Positions 26,443-34,339 of a stretch of DNA of 64,000 nucleotides are shown here, in pieces (positions within the stretch are counted from its first letter, which is position 1; each line of letters opens with the position of its first letter). Origin of the DNA: Pauljensenia sp902373545. GTDB lineage: Bacteria; Actinomycetota; Actinomycetes; Actinomycetales; Actinomycetaceae. Under the pieces are notes generated by a model, which worked only from the letters and a program-made list of their open reading frames with translations, had not been told where the DNA came from and did not search any database. The position numbers and the translations under genes were made by a program. The stretch is taken from positions 1 through 64,000 of the forward strand of contig NZ_JAPWAG010000001.1 in NCBI RefSeq assembly GCF_041432775.1, written 5' to 3'.

Positions 26443-27240
26443 TCAGAGAACCTTGGAGAAGAACTCCTTGGTGCGCTCCTCCTGCGGATTATCGATCACG
26501 TCGGCGGGAGCGCCCGCCTCGACGATCACGCCGCCGTCCATGAAGACCACCTGATCGGCGACCTCGCGGGCGAAACCGATCTCGTGGGTCACCACGGCCA
26601 TCGTCATGCCCGACGCGGCCAGGTCCTGCATGACCTGGAGAACCTCGCCCACCAGCTCCGGGTCGAGCGCAGACGTCGGCTCATCGAAGAGCATGATCTC
26701 CGGATCCATCGCCAGCGCTCGGGCAATCGCCACACGCTGCTGCTGGCCACCCGACAGCTCGGCGGGGTAGTGGTCCGCGCGATCCGCCAGACCGACCCGG
26801 TCAAGCAACTCCAGGGCCTGCGCCCGGGCCTGACTCTTCGAACGCTTGAGCACCTGAACCGGAGCCTCCATCACGTTCTCCAGCGCCGTCATATGCGGGA
26901 AGAGATTAAAACGCTGGAACACCATGCCAATGTGGGAGCGCTGCGCGGCAATCACCCTGTCACGGCGCTCGTGCAGGACACCCTTGGAGTCCACACGGTA
27001 GCCCAGCAGGTGACCATCGACGTACACGCGGCCCGCACTGATGTCCTCCAGCATATTCAGGCAGCGCAGCAGGGTGGACTTACCCGAACCCGAGGGACCC
27101 AGGATGACGCACACCTCACCGGCAGCAATATCCAGATCGATGCCGCGCAGCACGTGCAGATCACCGAAAAACTTATGGACTCCGCGCACCGCCACCATGG
27201 GCGTCACGCCGGTTGCCGTCTCCAGATCCGTACCCGTCAT
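26443..27240 (-). CDS. Polar amino-acid ABC transporter ATPase
   Basis: The 265-residue ATPase has Walker A GPSGSGKST, Q-loop FQRFNLFPHMTALENVM, signature LSGGQQQRVAIARAL, Walker B IMLFDEPTSALDPELVGEVL and the H-loop VVTHEIGFAREVAD. This set is typical of the GlnQ/HisP group. It energises the adjacent permease. The ATG overlaps the permease stop by four bases. The substrate is an amino acid, but which one is not clear. Confidence 0.94.
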   Translation of the reverse strand: MTGTDLETATGVTPMVAVRGVHKFFGDLHVLRGIDLDIAAGEVCVILGPSGSGKSTLLRCLNMLEDISAGRVYVDGHLLGYRVDSKGVLHERRDRVIAAQRSHIGMVFQRFNLFPHMTALENVMEAPVQVLKRSKSQARAQALELLDRVGLADRADHYPAELSGGQQQRVAIARALAMDPEIMLFDEPTSALDPELVGEVLQVMQDLAASGMTMAVVTHEIGFAREVADQVVFMDGGVIVEAGAPADVIDNPQEERTKEFFSKVL

Positions 27241-28196
27241 GGTGTTACATCCACAAATTTGAGCTTGCCATTCATCTTTTCGTCCTCATCCGAAGCCGTG
27301 CCGTCCGAGGCGGTCTGCCCGCCCGTGTTATCGCGCCGCTCGAAGCCCTTCGCGAAGTGCTTCTCGATGATCGACTGGATCCACATGAGCAGACTCGTGA
27401 TCACCAGGTACCAGATCGCCGCGGCGATCAGGAGAGGTACCGGGGCAAACGTCGCCTGGCCGCGCTGACGCGCGATGAACGTCAGCTCAAGCGTGAAGGG
27501 GATCGCCGAGACCAGCGACGTGGTCTTGAGCATCGAGATCGTCTCGTTGCCGATCGGCGGGACGATGACGCGCATCGCCTGGGGCAGGATGATCCTGCGG
27601 AAGATCGTCGCCCGCGGCATGCCCAGGGCGGTCGCGGCTTCCCACTGTCCCTTCGAGACGCTGAGTAGACCCGCACGCATAATCTCCGCCAGGTAGGCGC
27701 CCTCGTTCAGGCCCAGGCCCAGGAACGCCATCCAGAATGGCGTGAAGTAGGTGGCCGTGTCGAAGCTGACCTCCCAGCCGAAGGCCGAGCCGAGGAACGG
27801 TACGCCGAAGGACATCTGCGGGTAGAGCGTGGGCAGCAGCGACCAGAAGATCAGCTGCGTGTAGATAGGCGTGCCACGGAAGAACCAGATGTAGGCCATG
27901 GCCACCCAGCGCAGAACCGGGTTGACCGACTGACGCATGATCGCCATCGTGATCGCCAGGATAGTGCCGATCACCATTGCGAGGACCGTCAGGATGATCG
28001 TGAAGGCCACGCCCTGCATGAGGGATTGGGAGAACAGCCACTGGGCCACGACGTCCCACTGATAGTTCTTATTCGTGACCAGGCCGTGGATGGCCATCGC
28101 TGCGAGGATCGCAACGACGATTGCGCTGACCCACCTCCCCGGCCGGGGAACGGGCTTGGCGTTAATCAGAGCAACGCCGTCTTTCGTGCTTTCCAT
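27237..28196 (-). CDS. Polar amino-acid ABC transporter permease (HEQRo family)
   Basis: The 319-residue membrane protein has about five or six helices and the cytoplasmic EAA loop EAATALGMPRATIFRRIILP near residue 190, which docks to the ATPase. WFFRGTPIYTQL marks the amino-acid permease family. A C-terminal hydrophilic tail of about 35 residues is extra. Only one permease gene is present, so it probably acts as a homodimer. Confidence 0.92.
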   Translation of the reverse strand: MESTKDGVALINAKPVPRPGRWVSAIVVAILAAMAIHGLVTNKNYQWDVVAQWLFSQSLMQGVAFTIILTVLAMVIGTILAITMAIMRQSVNPVLRWVAMAYIWFFRGTPIYTQLIFWSLLPTLYPQMSFGVPFLGSAFGWEVSFDTATYFTPFWMAFLGLGLNEGAYLAEIMRAGLLSVSKGQWEAATALGMPRATIFRRIILPQAMRVIVPPIGNETISMLKTTSLVSAIPFTLELTFIARQRGQATFAPVPLLIAAAIWYLVITSLLMWIQSIIEKHFAKGFERRDNTGGQTASDGTASDEDEKMNGKLKFVDVTP

Positions 28197-28203
28197 AAGA
28201 ACC

Positions 28204-29151
28204 TCAGTCGGTGGTCGCCGGGTTGAGTTCGGCGGTCTTCAGGGCGGCTTCCTTCGCGCCGTAGGTATCCAGGATGTCCTCCAGGTAGCCGTTGTCCATC
28301 AGGTACTGCATGGCCTTCTGGACGGCCTCGGTCAGCTGGGCGTCATCCTTGTTGACGGCGACACCCTGCGGAGCAGACTCCACGACATCGCCGACCTGCT
28401 CGATCTTGCCGCCCGAGAGCGTGGCCGTGTAGCCGATGACCGTGGAATCAGCCAGGGTCGCGTCGTACTGGCCGCCGGTGACCTTGGTGGTGATGTCGGT
28501 CTGCTGCTCGTGCGGCATGATCGTGATCTTGTCCTTACCGTCGGCCTCGCATTTCTCGGACAGCTCGGTCGCGTAGTCTTCCTGAGCGGTGCCGGTCTGC
28601 ACGCCGATGGTCGCGCCGCACGGGTTGGTGGGGTCGAAGTTCTTGGGGTTGCCCGCAGCGACGCCGTAGGCGGATCCGACCTCGACGTAGGAGATCAGGT
28701 TCGTCTGTGCCTCACGCTCGGAGGTGATCGTGAAGGAGGAGATACCGACGTCGAACTTCGTGCCGAGCGCGGGGATGATCGTGGGGAACTCGGCGTGGGT
28801 GGTTGTGCCGTCGCCGAGGCCCATGACCTTGGCCAGCGCCCTGTTGATGTCCACGTCGTAGCCCTGCGCGGTCTGCAGGTCTTCACCCAGGAACTCGGCG
28901 GGGGCGTAGTCGGCGGAAGCGCCGTTACGCAGGACGTCTCGGGCCTTGACCTCATCGGGGACCAGGTTGGCAATCTCGGCGACAGTGGGGATCTGCGAGA
29001 CGTCGTACGAGGCCGTGGCTGAGCTGGTTCCGCTCGCGTTCGATCCGCCGGTCGTTCCATTGGTGGACGCGGTCGGGTCGGCGCAGGCGGCCAGGGGCAG
29101 TGCGGCCGCTGCTGCGAGTGCGAAGAGAGCGTGTGCCTTCGTGATGGTCAT
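28204..29151 (-). CDS. Family 3 solute-binding lipoprotein, copy 1
   Basis: The 315-residue protein has a signal peptide ending in the lipobox LAAC (cysteine about 22), then a Ser/Thr/Gly linker and a family-3 periplasmic-binding fold (GYDVDINRALAKVMG, FTITSEREAQTNLISYVEVG). The ATG at 29151 has GGAAGG at good distance. It ends eight bases before the permease start. It is strikingly similar to the next upstream gene, so the pair arose by tandem duplication. Confidence 0.93.
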   Translation of the reverse strand: MTITKAHALFALAAAAALPLAACADPTASTNGTTGGSNASGTSSATASYDVSQIPTVAEIANLVPDEVKARDVLRNGASADYAPAEFLGEDLQTAQGYDVDINRALAKVMGLGDGTTTHAEFPTIIPALGTKFDVGISSFTITSEREAQTNLISYVEVGSAYGVAAGNPKNFDPTNPCGATIGVQTGTAQEDYATELSEKCEADGKDKITIMPHEQQTDITTKVTGGQYDATLADSTVIGYTATLSGGKIEQVGDVVESAPQGVAVNKDDAQLTEAVQKAMQYLMDNGYLEDILDTYGAKEAALKTAELNPATTD

Positions 29152-29211
29152 GATGTGCCTTCCGATGGGGTAGGGGCCGTGTGCCCCGCTGTTGCTATCA
29201 TTATGCACCTA

Positions 29212-29237
29212 TATGCATAGCGATGCATATTATGCGT
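29212..29237. promoter_or_regulatory. Operator-like AT-rich motif upstream of solute-binding gene 1
   Basis: This 26-bp block contains ATGCATATTATGCGT (29223-29237), an imperfect palindrome, preceded by TATGCATA (29212-29219). It matches 21 of 26 positions of the block at 30234-30259 in front of the paralogous gene. A further TATGCA lies at 29202-29207. The conserved placement before two paralogues suggests a shared repressor or activator site. Confidence 0.55.
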
Positions 29238-29250
29238 TTCGTGTCACGTA

Positions 29251-30186
29251 TCAGTCGACCGTGGGGTTGAGCTCGGCGGTTGAAAGCGCCGCGCTATCGG
29301 CACCGTAATGGGCCAGGATGTCCTCCAGGTAGCCGTTGTCCATGAGGTACTGCATGGCCTGCTGGACGGCCTCGGTCAGTTCCGCGTCGTCCTTGGCGAT
29401 CGCCACGCCCTGGGGTGCGGACTCAAAGACGTCGCCGAGCTGTTCGATCTTGCCGTTCGAACCGGCGGCGGTGTAGCCGATCACGGTTGAGTCGGCCAGG
29501 GTTGCGTCGTACTGGCCAGAAATGATCTTCGTGGCGATGTCGGTCTGCAGCTCGTGTGGCATGATCGTGATCTTCCCCTTGCCGTCAGCCTCGCACTGCT
29601 TGGACAGCTCTTGCGCGTAGGTCTCCTGCGCGGTACCCGTCTGCACGGCAATCGTCGTGCCGCAGGGGTTGGAGGTGTCGAAACTCTTCGGGTTGCCCGT
29701 CGCCACGCCCCACGCTGAGCCGACGTTGAGGTAGGAAACCATGTTGACCTGTTGCTCCCGCTCGGAGGTGATCGTGAAGGAGGAGATGCCGACGTCGAAC
29801 TTGGTGCCAAGGGCGGGGATAATCGTCGGGAACTCGGAGTGCTGCGTCGTGCCCTCCTCGAGGCCCATCACCTTGGCCAGTGCCTTGTTGATGTCGATGT
29901 CGTAGCCAATGGGGGTCTGCCCGTCGGTGGCCATGTACTCGGCCGGTGCGTAACCGGTTGAGGCGCCGTTGCGCAGCGTGCCCCGCTTTTTGACCTCCTC
30001 GGGGACCAGTGCTGCGATGGTCGGGTCAGTGGGGATCTGGGACACGTCGTATGCGGCGGTGTTCGACGAGGCGGCGGTAGCGGACTGTCCGGCGCTGGTC
30101 GTGTTTGTCGTCGGGTCGGCGCAAGCCGCCAGTGCGACCGCCGAGGTGGCTACGGTCAGCGCTGCGAGAATCTTCGTCGTGTGCAT
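29251..30186 (-). CDS. Family 3 solute-binding lipoprotein, copy 2
   Basis: The 311-residue protein has a signal peptide with lipobox LAAC and the same fold and motifs as its downstream neighbour (GYDIDINKALAKVMG, FTITSEREQQVNMVSYLNVG, YLMDNGYLEDIL). The ATG at 30186 follows GAGGAAC. The frame is open further upstream, but the signal peptide fixes the start. It is the first gene of the importer cluster. Its own transcript may continue into copy 1, although copy 1 has its own upstream motif. Confidence 0.93.
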   Translation of the reverse strand: MHTTKILAALTVATSAVALAACADPTTNTTSAGQSATAASSNTAAYDVSQIPTDPTIAALVPEEVKKRGTLRNGASTGYAPAEYMATDGQTPIGYDIDINKALAKVMGLEEGTTQHSEFPTIIPALGTKFDVGISSFTITSEREQQVNMVSYLNVGSAWGVATGNPKSFDTSNPCGTTIAVQTGTAQETYAQELSKQCEADGKGKITIMPHELQTDIATKIISGQYDATLADSTVIGYTAAGSNGKIEQLGDVFESAPQGVAIAKDDAELTEAVQQAMQYLMDNGYLEDILAHYGADSAALSTAELNPTVD

Positions 30187-30233
30187 GGTTATGTTCCTCA
30201 GTATCTGTATTGGAGGTGCTCGCTGATACTGAT

Positions 30234-30259
30234 TATGCAAACAGATGCATACTATGCAT
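30234..30259. promoter_or_regulatory. Operator-like motif with perfect palindrome upstream of solute-binding gene 2
   Basis: ATGCATACTATGCAT (30245-30259) is a perfect 7-1-7 inverted repeat. TATGCAAA (30234-30241) precedes it, as in the related site at 29212-29237. On the minus strand CATAAT (30237-30232) could be a -10, so a bound protein would cover the promoter. Confidence 0.6.
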
Positions 30260-30287
30260 GTCCAGGGGGTCTCATATCCTGGATGCA

Positions 30288-30320
30288 CAAGTGGGCGAGC
30301 ACTATGTGCTCGCCCACTTG
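30288..30320 (-). terminator. Perfect 15-bp hairpin terminator after the DUF4191 gene
   Basis: CAAGTGGGCGAGCAC (30288-30302) and GTGCTCGCCCACTTG (30306-30320) pair without mismatch around a three-base loop. It ends the minus-strand DUF4191 transcript and separates it from the importer promoter. Confidence 0.8.
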
Positions 30321-30330
30321 ACTGTATGGT

Positions 30331-31023
30331 TCAGTTTCCGCGCAGTGCACGACGCGACGTGCGTGCCCGCAGAGGGTCGACGCCCTTGGGAATCGGGGGT
30401 TCGCCCGAGCGCAGCGCATTAATGCGCGCCGACACCTGGGGGACCTCCTCGGCCGTCAGGACGTTCTTCAGCCTGCGCAGCTCGCGCTGCAGATCCTTGA
30501 GGGCGACCTGGCCCTCGTCGTGACCCACCTGAATCTGGTGGATGGGCACGTTGCGCATGATCTTGGTAACGCGCTTGGACTCGGTGTTCAGGAGAGCGCG
30601 AACGCGAGATGCGGGGCCCTCGGAGATGAGGACAATGCCCGGGCGGCCCACGATGCGCCAGACGAGATCCTGTTCGCGGGTGAAGGCGACGGGCTGCTCG
30701 GGGATGATCCAGCCGCGCTGGATCTGAGAGAGCGCGACCTTCACGGCGCCGGTGGTCTGTTCGACCTGGGCGTAGAGCGCGCGGCGCGCAAGGAAACTCA
30801 GGAGTGCGAGCGCTGCGGTGATGGATCCCATGATGCCGACGACAAGCCAGCCAATCCAGGAAGTGTTCGTCAGGAACGCCAGCAGCAAGAACAGGACGAT
30901 GACGAGCGCGGCAGTTCCCAGGAGCATCCACGGGAGTGCCGGATACGTGCGTGCGGTCAGTCGATACGCGTCGAGGATGTTCTGGTAGAAGCGCCTCTTA
31001 GCGGGGGGATTCTTTTCACTCAT
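30331..31023 (-). CDS. DUF4191 family membrane protein
   Basis: The 230-residue protein has two adjacent membrane helices (about 30-50 and 55-80), then a cytoplasmic part with the family features GRPGIVLISEGP and LNTESKRVTKIMRNVPIHQIQVG. Its basic N- and C-termini (PPAKRRF, RARTSRRALRGN) suit a membrane-bound protein facing the cytoplasm. The family is widespread in actinobacteria, often near lipA/glnA, and has no known function. Confidence 0.82.
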   Translation of the reverse strand: MSEKNPPAKRRFYQNILDAYRLTARTYPALPWMLLGTAALVIVLFLLLAFLTNTSWIGWLVVGIMGSITAALALLSFLARRALYAQVEQTTGAVKVALSQIQRGWIIPEQPVAFTREQDLVWRIVGRPGIVLISEGPASRVRALLNTESKRVTKIMRNVPIHQIQVGHDEGQVALKDLQRELRRLKNVLTAEEVPQVSARINALRSGEPPIPKGVDPLRARTSRRALRGN

Positions 31024-31093
31024 AGCATCACCATTCTACGTGTATAAACCCCGAGAAAGTCCACGCGTCCGACCTGACGCTATGTGAAATGAG

Positions 31094-31122
31094 TTGCATC
31101 ACATTGTGTGAGTTTGGACAAT
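31094..31122 (+). promoter_or_regulatory. Promoter for a leaderless pseudokinase mRNA
   Basis: TTGCAT (31094-31099), a 17-base spacer, and GACAAT (31117-31122) lie so that the ATG at 31129 falls six bases after the -10. Transcription probably starts at the A of the start codon. This favours 31129 over the in-frame GTG at 31108. Confidence 0.6.
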
Positions 31123-31128
31123 ATACCC

Positions 31129-32430
31129 ATGGATATCGGGGGTTATGAGATCGGCCAGGTGTTCCACGTCGGAGCGCGCGGGCCTCTATGGAAGACACGG
31201 TCGAGCGCCGGCGAGGCGCTGATCGCGCTGCGGTCGTCGGCGGACGGGCAGGCCTCGCTTGAGCGATGGAAGGCCTGGGCGTCCGTGTCCTCGCGCCACG
31301 TTGTCGCCCTGCGCGACGTGGCGCGATCCGAGGACGGGCGCTGGGCGATCGTCCAGGATTTTGTTGTCGGCCGCCCGCTCGACGTCGAGATCGGCTCGGC
31401 CGACCTACGCCCCAAAGCCACGCGCCGCCAGATCATCGAGGGCATCGCCGCTGGCCTGAGTGCGCTGCACGGGGCGGGCATCGTTCATGGGGACCTGACG
31501 CCTGCAAACATCATCGTGACACCGCAGGGGCGTGCGGTCATCATCGACCTCATTGACGAGATCCGGCAGGGGGAGGGGACCCCCGGATGGAGCCTGGGAC
31601 ACTCAGGCATGGAGGGGGACCGGCAGTGCCTGCGCCAGATCGCCTCCCTGCTACAGATGGACGAGGCCTTGGCTGACTTGGGTTTCGACGCTGCCGAGCG
31701 CGTGGGGTCAGGAGGCACCCCGCTGATCCCAGACCCCGATGAGCACGTTATTTCGCGTGAGCCCGTCGACCCCGAGCAGGTGATCGCCGACCTGCGTGCG
31801 GCGGCCTTGCGCGAAGATACCCTGACTGAAGAAGAGCTGCGTGCCTCAACCCAGTCGGATCGCGCGTCGCGTCCCCGTCGTCACCGTCGGGCTTGGTTGC
31901 TCGTCGCGTGCCTTGTCATTGTCGGCATCGGAGCCGGCGCAGGAGGTATATGGGCGTGGTCCGCTCTGGGCACCCCGCCCACGCCCAGCGTGCAGGCCAC
32001 GACGCAGCAGTCTGCCGACACCGAACCCGATCTGTGCGATCCCGCAGTGGCCACCGACCTCATCAATCACGCGATTGCCACGCGCGATCAAGCGATGAAA
32101 GACGCGGACGAAACCAAGCTCAACGACGTCCTCGGCGGTGAGCTGCTGGAACAGGATACGGGGCGCATCGAGACGATGCGCTCAGCGGGAGTGCAGGTGG
32201 TGAAGCTGTCCTCGTCGGTCCAGGATTTGACCGTCGTGACCTGCGAACCGGGGGCCGTGGACGTCAGTGCGACGCTTGTCGTCACCGAGTCGGAGACGTG
32301 CAAGGACGGCGAGTGTGATCAGCACGGTGCCCCCAACTCCAGTGGCTTGATTCTTCGCGTCGATCCGGTGTCCGGCAAAGTCGTCTCCGCGCGCCTGGCC
32401 GATGCGCCCGCAGCACAGTCGGGCCAGTAG
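31129..32430 (+). CDS. Membrane-anchored protein kinase-like protein, probably a pseudokinase
   Basis: The 433-residue protein begins with a kinase fold (about 5-200). The catalytic-loop equivalent is HGDLTPANIIV (His120, Asp122, Asn127), but the VAIK lysine appears to be Arg35 (IALR), the Gly-rich loop is degenerate (HVGARG), and the DFG motif reads DLI (Asp140). Most of the C-lobe after it is truncated. A membrane helix (about 255-278) leads to an exported C-terminal domain of about 150 residues with cysteines and no recognised family. The layout resembles Ser/Thr receptor kinases (Pkn) and the pseudokinase part of actinobacterial MviN. It likely binds a partner or signals without phosphotransfer. 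Confidence 0.7.
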   Translation: MDIGGYEIGQVFHVGARGPLWKTRSSAGEALIALRSSADGQASLERWKAWASVSSRHVVALRDVARSEDGRWAIVQDFVVGRPLDVEIGSADLRPKATRRQIIEGIAAGLSALHGAGIVHGDLTPANIIVTPQGRAVIIDLIDEIRQGEGTPGWSLGHSGMEGDRQCLRQIASLLQMDEALADLGFDAAERVGSGGTPLIPDPDEHVISREPVDPEQVIADLRAAALREDTLTEEELRASTQSDRASRPRRHRRAWLLVACLVIVGIGAGAGGIWAWSALGTPPTPSVQATTQQSADTEPDLCDPAVATDLINHAIATRDQAMKDADETKLNDVLGGELLEQDTGRIETMRSAGVQVVKLSSSVQDLTVVTCEPGAVDVSATLVVTESETCKDGECDQHGAPNSSGLILRVDPVSGKVVSARLADAPAAQSGQ

Positions 32431-32445
32431 CGGCGGATGCACGAG

Positions 32446-32489
32446 ACGCACTGATGGGGTGGGCCCGCGGGCCCACCCCATCAGTGCGT
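32446..32489. terminator. 22-bp perfect palindrome, bidirectional terminator
   Basis: A 44-base perfect inverted repeat (arms 32446-32467 and 32468-32489, ACGCACTGATGGGG outwards) lies between the convergent pseudokinase and sucB genes. Its symmetry lets it fold identically in both transcripts. Confidence 0.8.
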
Positions 32490-32500
32490 GTGGAGACGAA

Positions 32501-34315
32501 TCAGAGAGCCAGGTCAGCCTCGAACTCGCCGGCCTCGAGGCGCTTCTTCACATCCATGAGGAAGCGAGAGGCATCCGCGCCATCGACCAGTCGGTGATCG
32601 TAGGACAGCGACAGGTAGACCATCGAGCGGATCGCGATGACATCGGCGCCGTCGGCACCCTTCATGACGACGGGACGCTTCACGATCGTGCCAACGCCCA
32701 TGATCGCGGTCTCGGGCATGTTCAGGACCGGCGTGTCGAAGAGGGCGCCACCCGAACCGGTGTTCGTCACCGTGAAGGTGGAGCCGGACAGCTCGTCGGG
32801 GCCGATCTTCGAGTCGCGCGTACGCGCGGCCAGATCGTTGATGGACGCCGCGATACCGGGGATGTCCTTCTCGCCGGCGTTCTTCATGACGGGCACGAGC
32901 AGGCCACGCGGCGTGTCAACGGCGATGCCCACGTGCTCGTAATCGAAGTACGTGACCTCCTTGTCGTTGATGGTCGCGTTGATCTTCGGGTGGTAGGCCA
33001 GGGCCTCCGTCGCGGCCTTCACGAAGAAGGGCAGGAAGGTCAGCTTCGTGCCGTGCGTGGCCAGGAAGGCGTCCTTCGAGCGGGCGCGGAGCGCGGCCAC
33101 CTTGGTGACGTCCACCTCGATGACCGTGGTGAGCTGGGCGGCAGTCTGCAGGGACTCGACCATGCGGCGAGCGATCGTCTGGCGCAGGCGCGACATCTTC
33201 TCAGTCGTGCCACGCAGCGGCGAGGGCTCACGGGTGGCCTCGGGCTTGGCAGCGGGAGCGGCGGGGGCGACCGGAGCCGGAGCAACAGCAGCGGCGCGCG
33301 CGGCGGCGGCAGCAGCCTCGACGTCCTCGCGGCGCACGCGGCCGCCAACGCCGGAACCCGACACGGTGGCCAGGTCAACGCCGAGCTCGCGCGCGAGCTT
33401 GCGAACGATCGGGGTCACGTACGCGCTGCCGGTCGCGGCCGCGGGGGACGCGACGACCGGAGCGGCGCTCGCCTTGGCGGCCAGTGTCGAGGCGTTCGGG
33501 AATGGGTCGACAGGGGCCGCGGGGGCAACCGGAGCTGCAGGGGCCGCGGGGGCAACCGGAGCAGCGGGGGCAACCGGAGCCGCGGGGGCAACCGGAGCCG
33601 CGGGGGCAACTGGGGCAGCAGGCGCCGCGGGAGCCGCGGGAGCAACCGGGGCAGCAGGCGCAGCCGGGGCGGCAGGTGCGACCGGTGCCGGTGCGGGCGC
33701 GGCGCTAGCGGCTGCGGGGGCGGCGGAAGGAGCGGTCGCGGAAATGATCGCGACGACGGTGCCGACCTCGACGGTCTCATCCTCGGGCACGCGGATCTCG
33801 GTGAGGAAGCCAGCCACGGGAGCGGGGACCTCGGAATCCACCTTGTCGGTGGAGACCTCGAGCAGCGGCTCGTCGGCGTCGACGGCGTCGCCCACGGCCT
33901 TGAGCCACGTGGTCACGGTGCCCTCGGTGACGGACTCGCCAAGCGCCGGCATACGCACCTCGGTGCCCTGGGCAGGCGCGGGCGCGGGAGCCGGAGCGGG
34001 TGTCGCGGGAGCAGCGGGAGCAGCCGGAGCCTCAACCGGGGCGGCGGCGGGCGCAGCGGCGGGGGCCGAAGCCTCGGACGCGTCGCCGATGCGCGCGATC
34101 TCGGTGCCGACCTCGACGGTCTCATCCTCGGGAACCAGGATCTCGAGAAGGACGCCGGCGACGGGGGAGGGGACCTCGGAGTCGACCTTGTCGGTGGACA
34201 CCTCAACGATGGGCTCGTCGAGCTCGACGGTATCGCCGACCTGCTTGAGCCACGTCGTAACGGTGCCCTCGGTGACGGACTCGCCCAGAGCGGGCATGGT
34301 CACTGACGTTGCCAT
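32501..34315 (-). CDS. sucB: 2-oxoglutarate/2-oxo-acid dehydrogenase E2, dihydrolipoamide acyltransferase
   Basis: This E2 core moves acyl groups to CoA. The 604-residue protein has two lipoyl domains (about 1-80 and 115-195), each with the lipoylated lysine in STDKVDSEVP. A Pro/Ala/Val linker comes next (about 205-285), then a peripheral-subunit-binding domain (TPIVRKLARELGVDLATVSGSG), and a catalytic domain ending with YLSLSYDHRLVDGADASRFL (His and Asp of the active site). Two lipoyl domains are usual for actinobacterial SucB/DlaT, and the substrate (succinyl or acetyl) cannot be decided here. lpd lies immediately upstream, 24 bases away, in the same direction. Confidence 0.93.
   Translation of the reverse strand: MATSVTMPALGESVTEGTVTTWLKQVGDTVELDEPIVEVSTDKVDSEVPSPVAGVLLEILVPEDETVEVGTEIARIGDASEASAPAAAPAAAPVEAPAAPAAPATPAPAPAPAPAQGTEVRMPALGESVTEGTVTTWLKAVGDAVDADEPLLEVSTDKVDSEVPAPVAGFLTEIRVPEDETVEVGTVVAIISATAPSAAPAAASAAPAPAPVAPAAPAAPAAPVAPAAPAAPAAPVAPAAPVAPAAPVAPAAPVAPAAPAAPVAPAAPVDPFPNASTLAAKASAAPVVASPAAATGSAYVTPIVRKLARELGVDLATVSGSGVGGRVRREDVEAAAAAARAAAVAPAPVAPAAPAAKPEATREPSPLRGTTEKMSRLRQTIARRMVESLQTAAQLTTVIEVDVTKVAALRARSKDAFLATHGTKLTFLPFFVKAATEALAYHPKINATINDKEVTYFDYEHVGIAVDTPRGLLVPVMKNAGEKDIPGIAASINDLAARTRDSKIGPDELSGSTFTVTNTGSGGALFDTPVLNMPETAIMGVGTIVKRPVVMKGADGADVIAIRSMVYLSLSYDHRLVDGADASRFLMDVKKRLEAGEFEADLAL
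33510..33690 (-). repeat. Ala-Pro-Val repeat encoding the E2 linker
   Basis: Short units of 12-18 bases (GGGGCAACCGGAGCCGCG-like on the plus strand) repeat in frame, encoding Pro-Ala-Ala-Pro-Val-Ala runs. They make the flexible arm between the lipoyl and binding domains. Unit number probably varies among strains through slippage. Confidence 0.8.
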
Positions 34316-34339
34316 GTGTGTTCTCCTAATAAAGCTGTA

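Noticed and set aside
32402..34306. 634-codon open frame on the plus strand, opposite sucB
   Set aside because: The Gly/Arg/Ser repeat composition is the reverse of the Ala-Pro-Val linker in sucB. No ribosome-binding site or family resemblance.
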